A stretch of 35,247 nt of DNA from JBOGDS01 sp050743075 (GTDB lineage: Bacteria; Actinomycetota; Actinomycetes; Jiangellales; Jiangellaceae), in the NCBI GenBank assembly GCA_050743075.1, contig JBOGDS010000035.1:1-35247 (forward strand), given 5' to 3'. The translations under genes were made by a program, and so were the position numbers. Below, piece by piece: positions 31,181 through 35,247 of the stretch. The notes below the pieces were generated by a model. That model was given only the letters and a program-made list of their open reading frames with translations. It was not told the origin of the DNA and searched no databases. Within the stretch, counting starts at the first letter, position 1. Each line of letters begins with the position of its first letter.

Positions 31181-32025
31181 CGGTCCGCCCCCTGTGTCCA
31201 GACGCCGGTGGCGGCGGTGCGGGCGGCGTAGTCGGTGAAGCCTCGTGGCGGCCGACCCAAGGCTCGTTGCACGCCGTCGGCGACGTCGGCGTTGCTGCCC
31301 AGCACCTCGCTGAACAGGTAGGTCAGGAACGTGGCGAGCTCATCGGGTGCGCCGTGCTCGACAGCGCCGGCGACGTAGTCCTGCACCGGCACTGTCTCGT
31401 AGGTGATCTCCCGGCCGCTTGCCCTGGCGATCTCGGCGATGGCCTCGGGGAAGCTCACCAACTGCGGGCTGGTCAGTTCGTAGACCTGTCCGGCATGCCC
31501 AGGTTCGGTGAGCGCGGCGACCGCGACGTCGGCGATGTCGTCGGCGTCGACGAACGGGTCGCGTCGCGTGTCGTCGGCGGGGAGGACCACCGTCCCGGCT
31601 CGGATGGAGTCCAGCAGGTAGTCCTCACTGAAGATCTGCATGAACCAGACGCAGCGCACGACGGTCACCTCGGCGCCGGTGTCCTGGACCTCGCGCTCGG
31701 CCCGCTGGGCCTCGTCCTCGCCGCGGCCGGTCAGCAGCACCAGCCGGGTGACGTCGTGGTCGAGCGCGCGTTCGGCGAACGCGCGGGTGACCTTCGTTGC
31801 CGCTGGGGTGATGAGGTCGGGGTAGGGGATGTAGGCCGCCCGCGCTCCTTGTAGCACCGGCGTCCAGGTGGTCGGGTCGTCCCAGTCGAAGGGCGGCTGC
31901 CCCGAACGGGAACCCACCCGCACCGGGAGGCCGCGTGCGCCGAGCCGATCGACGACCCGGCGTCCCGTCTTGCCGGTGCCGCCGAGCACGAGTGTCGGCC
32001 TGTCGTCTCGGGTGATCTCGGTCAT
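31177..32025 (-). CDS. NmrA-family NAD(P)-binding oxidoreductase-like protein
   Basis: A 282-residue atypical SDR. The dinucleotide loop is VLGGTGKTGRRVVDRL with RVGSRSGQP after the second strand, favouring NADP; later blocks are RLVLLTGRGEDEAQRAEREV, VVRCVWFMQIFSEDYLLDSI, PFVDADDIADVAVAAL and GQVYELTSPQLVSFPEAI. NmrA-like proteins act as redox sensors or reductases. AAGGA lies eight bases before the ATG. In many bacteria NmrA-like genes pair with DUF1772 genes and an AraC regulator, as here. Confidence 0.88.
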   Translation of the reverse strand: MTEITRDDRPTLVLGGTGKTGRRVVDRLGARGLPVRVGSRSGQPPFDWDDPTTWTPVLQGARAAYIPYPDLITPAATKVTRAFAERALDHDVTRLVLLTGRGEDEAQRAEREVQDTGAEVTVVRCVWFMQIFSEDYLLDSIRAGTVVLPADDTRRDPFVDADDIADVAVAALTEPGHAGQVYELTSPQLVSFPEAIAEIARASGREITYETVPVQDYVAGAVEHGAPDELATFLTYLFSEVLGSNADVADGVQRALGRPPRGFTDYAARTAATGVWTQGADR

Positions 32026-32093
32026 CGGAGAGTCCTTTTCGTGGTGATCGATGTGTCGTCATCCACTCTGTTCGAGGGGATTCAGTTGAACAA

Positions 32094-32126
32094 TGCCTGC
32101 TCGTCGCTGGTTCGTGCCTGTTCGTC
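32094..32126 (+). promoter_or_regulatory. Direct repeat, candidate AraC-family operator
   Basis: TGCCTGCTCGTC (32094-32105) and TGCCTGTTCGTC (32115-32126) are an 11 of 12 direct repeat with 21-bp start-to-start spacing, two helical turns. It lies between the divergent NmrA and AraC genes, 45 bp before the AraC ATG, the arrangement expected for binding by the two domains of an AraC dimer. Confidence 0.65.
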
Positions 32127-32170
32127 CAGTAGTAGTGGACTCGCAGGCCCAGCGGCGGCAGACTGGGGTC

Positions 32171-33166
32171 ATGCGAGGTGAGGATCCCTGGACCACACCT
32201 GATCCGCTGGGCGAGGCGCTGCACTTCCTGCGGATGTCGGGCAGCTTCTACTGCCGGTCCGAGCTGACTGCACCCTGGGGGCTGCACCTGCCGCCCGAGC
32301 CGGGGTCGATGTGGTTCCACGTCGTGAACACCGGACGCTGCTGGCTTGACGTCGACGGCGACGAGACCCGGCAGCTGCAGCCCGGCGACTTCGCCCTGGT
32401 GCCCCACGGCGAGGGGCACCTGTTGCTCAGCGAGCCCGGGACGGTGGCCCCGCGCGTCGATGCGCTGGAGTATGACGACGCCAGCGACCGCTACGCGATC
32501 CTGCGGTATGGCGGCGGCGGGGCGCCGACGAGCGTCGTGTGCGGCACCGTTCGGTTCGGGCACCCGGCGGCCCGTAGCCTGACAGCACTGCTGCCTCGCA
32601 CGATCGTCATCGACGGCGCACCGGGGTCACCCTCGCCCGAGGCCGACTGGATGTACAGCACGCTCCGGCTCATCGCCGCCGAAGGGCGGCAGTTGCGGCC
32701 GGGTGGCGAGGCCGTGATCACCCGGCTGTCCGACATCTTGGTCATCCAGGCCATCCGCGCGTGGATCGCCGACGACCCCGCCGGGCAGACCGGGTGGCTG
32801 AGAGCGCTGCAAGACCCGCGTATCGGTCGGGCCATGTCGCTCGTCCACCGCGACCCAGCTCGACCCTGGTCGGTGGCCTCCTTGGCACGAGAAACCGCCA
32901 TGTCGCGGTCGGCATTCGCCGCCCGGTTCACCGAGCTGGTGGGCGAGCCCGTGATGCAGTACGTCACCCGCTGGCGGATGCAGGTGGCACTCGACCGGCT
33001 ACAACACGACGACACCTCAGTCGGGGAGCTCGCAGCCCGCCCGGGTTACGAGTCGGAAGCGGCATTCAAGCGCGCGTTCAAACGCACGATCGGCATTACC
33101 CCTGGCTCCGTCCGCCGGACTCCACCCGAGGCACTCCCCAAGTCCTCCGCCCTCGTCACGGTCTGA
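32171..33166 (+). CDS. AraC-family regulator with cupin domain
   Basis: A 331-residue regulator. The N-terminal Cupin_6 domain (about residues 10-195) contains MWFHVVNTGRCWLDVDG and LQPGDFALVPHGEGHLL; the C-terminal double helix-turn-helix (about 225-325) has WSVASLARETAMSRSAFAARF and TSVGELAARPGYESEAAFKRAFKR, with RRTPPEA near the end. Gly is replaced in part of the second HTH (ARPGYES; usual VGYES). It is divergent from NmrA-DUF1772, a common pairing in which the regulator controls the neighbouring reductase. ATG 32171 is preferred over the upstream in-frame start. Confidence 0.88.
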   Translation: MRGEDPWTTPDPLGEALHFLRMSGSFYCRSELTAPWGLHLPPEPGSMWFHVVNTGRCWLDVDGDETRQLQPGDFALVPHGEGHLLLSEPGTVAPRVDALEYDDASDRYAILRYGGGGAPTSVVCGTVRFGHPAARSLTALLPRTIVIDGAPGSPSPEADWMYSTLRLIAAEGRQLRPGGEAVITRLSDILVIQAIRAWIADDPAGQTGWLRALQDPRIGRAMSLVHRDPARPWSVASLARETAMSRSAFAARFTELVGEPVMQYVTRWRMQVALDRLQHDDTSVGELAARPGYESEAAFKRAFKRTIGITPGSVRRTPPEALPKSSALVTV

Positions 33167-33245
33167 CACCGCGGGCGTGTCCCGCTCTGCGCCCAGGGTC
33201 CGCTACTACCAAGCACCCAAGCACGCGGCGAGCCAACAAACCCGA

Positions 33246-34226
33246 TCAGTGCTGGCCGCCGCCTGGGCCGGTTGTGTGGTCAGGCACGTCTGACGAGAGC
33301 CGTACCCGACGGCGTAGCCACCACAGCAGCGCAACCACGGCCAGCGCGCCCAGGGTCAGGTCACAGCGGCCGGCCAGTCCCGCTGCCATCGCGAACACAC
33401 AGTAGAAGCCGAGGATTCCGCTGACCACCCGCAGCCCGTCGCGACCGAAGACGGCGCCAGAGACCCGGCCCCGGATCACCACGTAGCCCAGCACCACCGG
33501 GCTGAGCACCGCGAGGAGCGCGACCGGCCACGGAGTGGCGGTGTCCGAGAGTCCCATCAGCAGAAGGTTCCCCGCCGCTGCCACGAAGGCCACTGGGGCA
33601 ACGCCGCGTCGCGCGGGGAGGACGACGGCCTGGAAGTCCCACAGGGACGGTCTGCCGGGCAGCCGGAGGGCCACCAGCACCAAGACCACCATGAGTCCGG
33701 CCGCGACCGCGAGTTGCGGCAGCGGGTGAAGGGAGTACTCGCCGTACAGCACCGGAGGGAGGACGAGGAAGCAGACCGTCGCGGCACCCAGCCCGCGGCG
33801 TTCCACCCAGGGACGCTGCCGGTGCTCGGGAAACAGCAACTCGACCAGGACCACGGTTGACACGATGCTGACGGCAACATGGAAGACGGTGAGGTTCGCG
33901 GCCAGGAGCACATTGGTGTTCCACACTTCGCTGTACCGGCCGAGTCCGCCCTCAAATGCGGCACGGGGGTGGAACCAGAACCGGTCGACGAGCGCTTCCT
34001 CGAATACCGCGTAGGCCGCCGCGAGCAGGCACAGGCCACCCAAGCCGAGCCCGTTGCGTCTGGCGATCTCGCGGCACAGCAGCGCGCCGCAGCCGTACAG
34101 CGAGACCAGAAGCACGAACGCCGGCGGCCAGAGCATGTTCAAGGGTGGGCTGGCGGTCGAGAGCCACTCGCCGAGGACCGGAGCGAGCAGCAGCGCGGCG
34201 AGCGCGGGGTGGCGGAGCCTCCTCAT
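33246..34226 (-). CDS. Polytopic membrane protein of unknown function
   Basis: A 326-residue integral membrane protein with about nine hydrophobic segments. An EE pair in AAAYAVFEEALVDRFWFHP recalls CPBP-type (abortive infection) proteases, but the second conserved CPBP motif is not recognisable, so I do not assign it. The first 45 residues hold two helices and a short GEWLSTASPP loop. The C-terminal tail is Gly/Pro-rich and soluble. Start ATG 34226; no clear ribosome site. Confidence 0.65.
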   Translation of the reverse strand: MRRLRHPALAALLLAPVLGEWLSTASPPLNMLWPPAFVLLVSLYGCGALLCREIARRNGLGLGGLCLLAAAYAVFEEALVDRFWFHPRAAFEGGLGRYSEVWNTNVLLAANLTVFHVAVSIVSTVVLVELLFPEHRQRPWVERRGLGAATVCFLVLPPVLYGEYSLHPLPQLAVAAGLMVVLVLVALRLPGRPSLWDFQAVVLPARRGVAPVAFVAAAGNLLLMGLSDTATPWPVALLAVLSPVVLGYVVIRGRVSGAVFGRDGLRVVSGILGFYCVFAMAAGLAGRCDLTLGALAVVALLWWLRRRVRLSSDVPDHTTGPGGGQH

Positions 34227-34342
34227 CGAGGATGGGCACCACCACTCGCCGAGCAGCGAATCCGCCGAGAGTCTGGATTCTGCTCAACCAAGAGTCGTCC
34301 CGCCTCGATAGCCGCTGGCGTTGGAGCGGATTCCGTCACCGC

Positions 34343-34933
34343 TCAACGACCGTCGTCCAGCACGTCGCGCAGCTTCTTGGCGAACGTCGCCGGATCGACC
34401 GACTGGCCGGGAGCGACGCCCGCCGTGTGCCGGACCGCGCCGAAGGCCGTCACCACCGCGCACCCGAGCAGAGCGGCGACGTCGGTCGGCAGCGAAGCCG
34501 GGACCGCGATCACCGCGGTCTCCGGCACGACCACCTGTTCGGCCAGCGATCCGAGCCCCAGGGTCACGTGCAGGGGTGTCCCGTCCGCCAGCCCGCCGCG
34601 AGGTACGGAGGCCGCACCGCCCTGCACGCACAGCCACGGCTCGCCGGACCGGCAGAACCAGCACGCGCGGCATGCCGGCTGCCAGTTGAGCACGACCGGA
34701 TCGCCGACCCGAACCCGCGACGCGTCGGCGCCGACCTCGGCCACGACCCCGGCTGCCTCGTGCCCCAGCACCAGGGGGAACGACGGCGACAGCGTGCCGT
34801 CCACCATGGACAGGTCCGAATGGCACACACCGGCCGCGCCCACGGCGACCCGCACGTCGCGCGGGCCCACGCGAGGAAGGTCGACGTCCTCGACCGAGAT
34901 CGCGCCCCTGGAACGCGCCACCAGCGCCTTCAT
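34343..34933 (-). pseudogene. Zinc alcohol dehydrogenase (MDR), truncated
   Basis: 196 residues covering only the catalytic half of a medium-chain dehydrogenase, which normally has 350-370. Catalytic zinc ligands Cys37 (GVCHSD) and His58 (GHEAAGVV) and the structural-zinc Cys88, Cys91, Cys94 and Cys102 are all present, as is VVTAFGAVRHTAGVAPGQSV, after which the Rossmann domain that binds NAD should begin. Instead, at about 34396, the frame reads DPATFAKKLRDVLDDGR and stops, as if joined to the tail of another gene. The product should not bind cofactor. Its ATG overlaps the stop of an aldehyde dehydrogenase fragment. Confidence 0.83.
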
Positions 34934-35133
34934 CGCTGGATCGCCTTGATCTCGAGGAACTCGTCCAGTCCGTACAGACCGAGCTCCCGCCCGACACCGG
35001 ACTGCTTGTAGCCGCCGAGGGGAGCGAGCGGGTTGAACGCGGCGCCGTTGATGTCGACCGCTCCGGTCCGCATTCCCCGCGCCACGGTCAGTGCGCGCGC
35101 CGGGTCGCCCGACCAGACCGGAGCAATAGTCAA
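34930..35133 (-). pseudogene. Aldehyde dehydrogenase, C-terminal stub
   Basis: Only the last 60-odd residues of an aldehyde dehydrogenase remain: VWSGDPARALTVARGMRTG, then AVDINGAAFNPLAPLGGYKQ, SGVGRELGLYGLDEFLEIKAIQ. These are the typical C-terminal oligomerisation and active-site-lid segments. Homology ends abruptly near 35131 beside a transposase 3' end, so the first ~400 residues (including the catalytic Cys) were lost or displaced by insertion. The stop overlaps the truncated alcohol dehydrogenase start, so an alcohol-to-acid pair once existed. Confidence 0.85.
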
Positions 35134-35247
35134 GACCTGTGGATCGGCGTGTCATGCGACTTGCTGGCGACCTCCTGATTCGGCGTCGGGTCGTTCGACG
35201 AGGACGCCCTTTTCGAACCTGGCTCCGGCTCGGACCAGGGCGACGAG
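35130..35247 (-). mobile_element. Insertion sequence, 3' end, cut by the window
   Basis: The minus frame is open from the window edge to a TGA at 35152-35154 and encodes LVALVRAGARFEKGVLVERP plus a short tail ending QQVA, which looks like a C-terminus of an IS transposase (compare LxALVRAGAxFExGxLVERPD). The ~20 bp beyond the stop (35131-35151) would be the IS end and abut the dehydrogenase stub. The family cannot be fixed from 32 codons. Confidence 0.6.

Noticed and set aside
33246..34226. CPBP-type membrane protease
   Set aside because: An EE pair occurs in one helix, but the other conserved motifs of the family could not be recognised.
1..35247. tRNA genes, rRNA genes and CRISPR arrays
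   Set aside because: No cloverleaf-like segment, rRNA signature or regularly spaced direct-repeat array was found on reading either strand by eye; a tRNA scan could still be run.

Overview
The window is high-GC DNA (about 70% by eye) with dense operons, GTG/TTG starts and many ATGA/GTGA stop-start overlaps. The gene families (MurQ/AnmK wall recycling, DUF3263, class E sortase, MetM/MetO behind a SAM-I riboswitch, QsdR-type TetR, DUF202, cold-shock proteins, OtsA/OtsB) point to an actinomycete (Actinomycetota). I cannot name the genus from this sequence.

Layout. 1-2042: 3' end of murQ, then anmK (MurNAc recycling). 2061-4504 (minus): ACT-domain protein, two tandem DUF202 membrane proteins coupled to a hypothetical protein, and soxR with a palindrome in front of it. 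4662-9947: small hypothetical, otsA (minus), DUF3263 protein, a Na+/H+ antiporter whose frame breaks twice, a LytR_C protein and otsB. 9989-12040: dienelactone hydrolase, an aldose 1-epimerase broken by one extra G, and a small HExxH protein. 12172-13862: SAM-I riboswitch, metM (threonine-synthase-like) and metO (sulfur carrier), which match the thiocarboxylate route from O-phosphohomoserine to homocysteine. 13973-16319: helix-hairpin-helix membrane protein, class E sortase with a coupled small membrane protein, cold-shock protein, DCC oxidoreductase.

16350-26626 is the most coherent unit: two convergent operons facing one another across a perfect 19-bp palindrome. The plus operon is TetR, SDR, SDR and an ACAD10/11-like (APH-fold) kinase. 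The minus operon is LivF, LivG, acyl-CoA synthetase, LivH, LivM and a substrate-binding lipoprotein. The outer promoters of both carry the same inverted repeat, GAGAC-N13-GTCTC. I read this as a self-contained uptake, CoA-activation and oxidation/phosphorylation module for an unknown (hydroxy)carboxylic acid, controlled by its own TetR repressor.

26799-35247 is less orderly: VOC protein, a small protein, a second cold-shock gene with a long structured leader, and three RibD/DHFR-like genes of which two are degraded. Then come GNAT, a DUF1772-NmrA operon divergent from an AraC regulator with a 21-bp-spaced direct repeat between them, and a membrane protein. The window ends in a truncated alcohol dehydrogenase, an aldehyde dehydrogenase stub and the 3' end of a transposase. 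No tRNA, rRNA or CRISPR array was seen.
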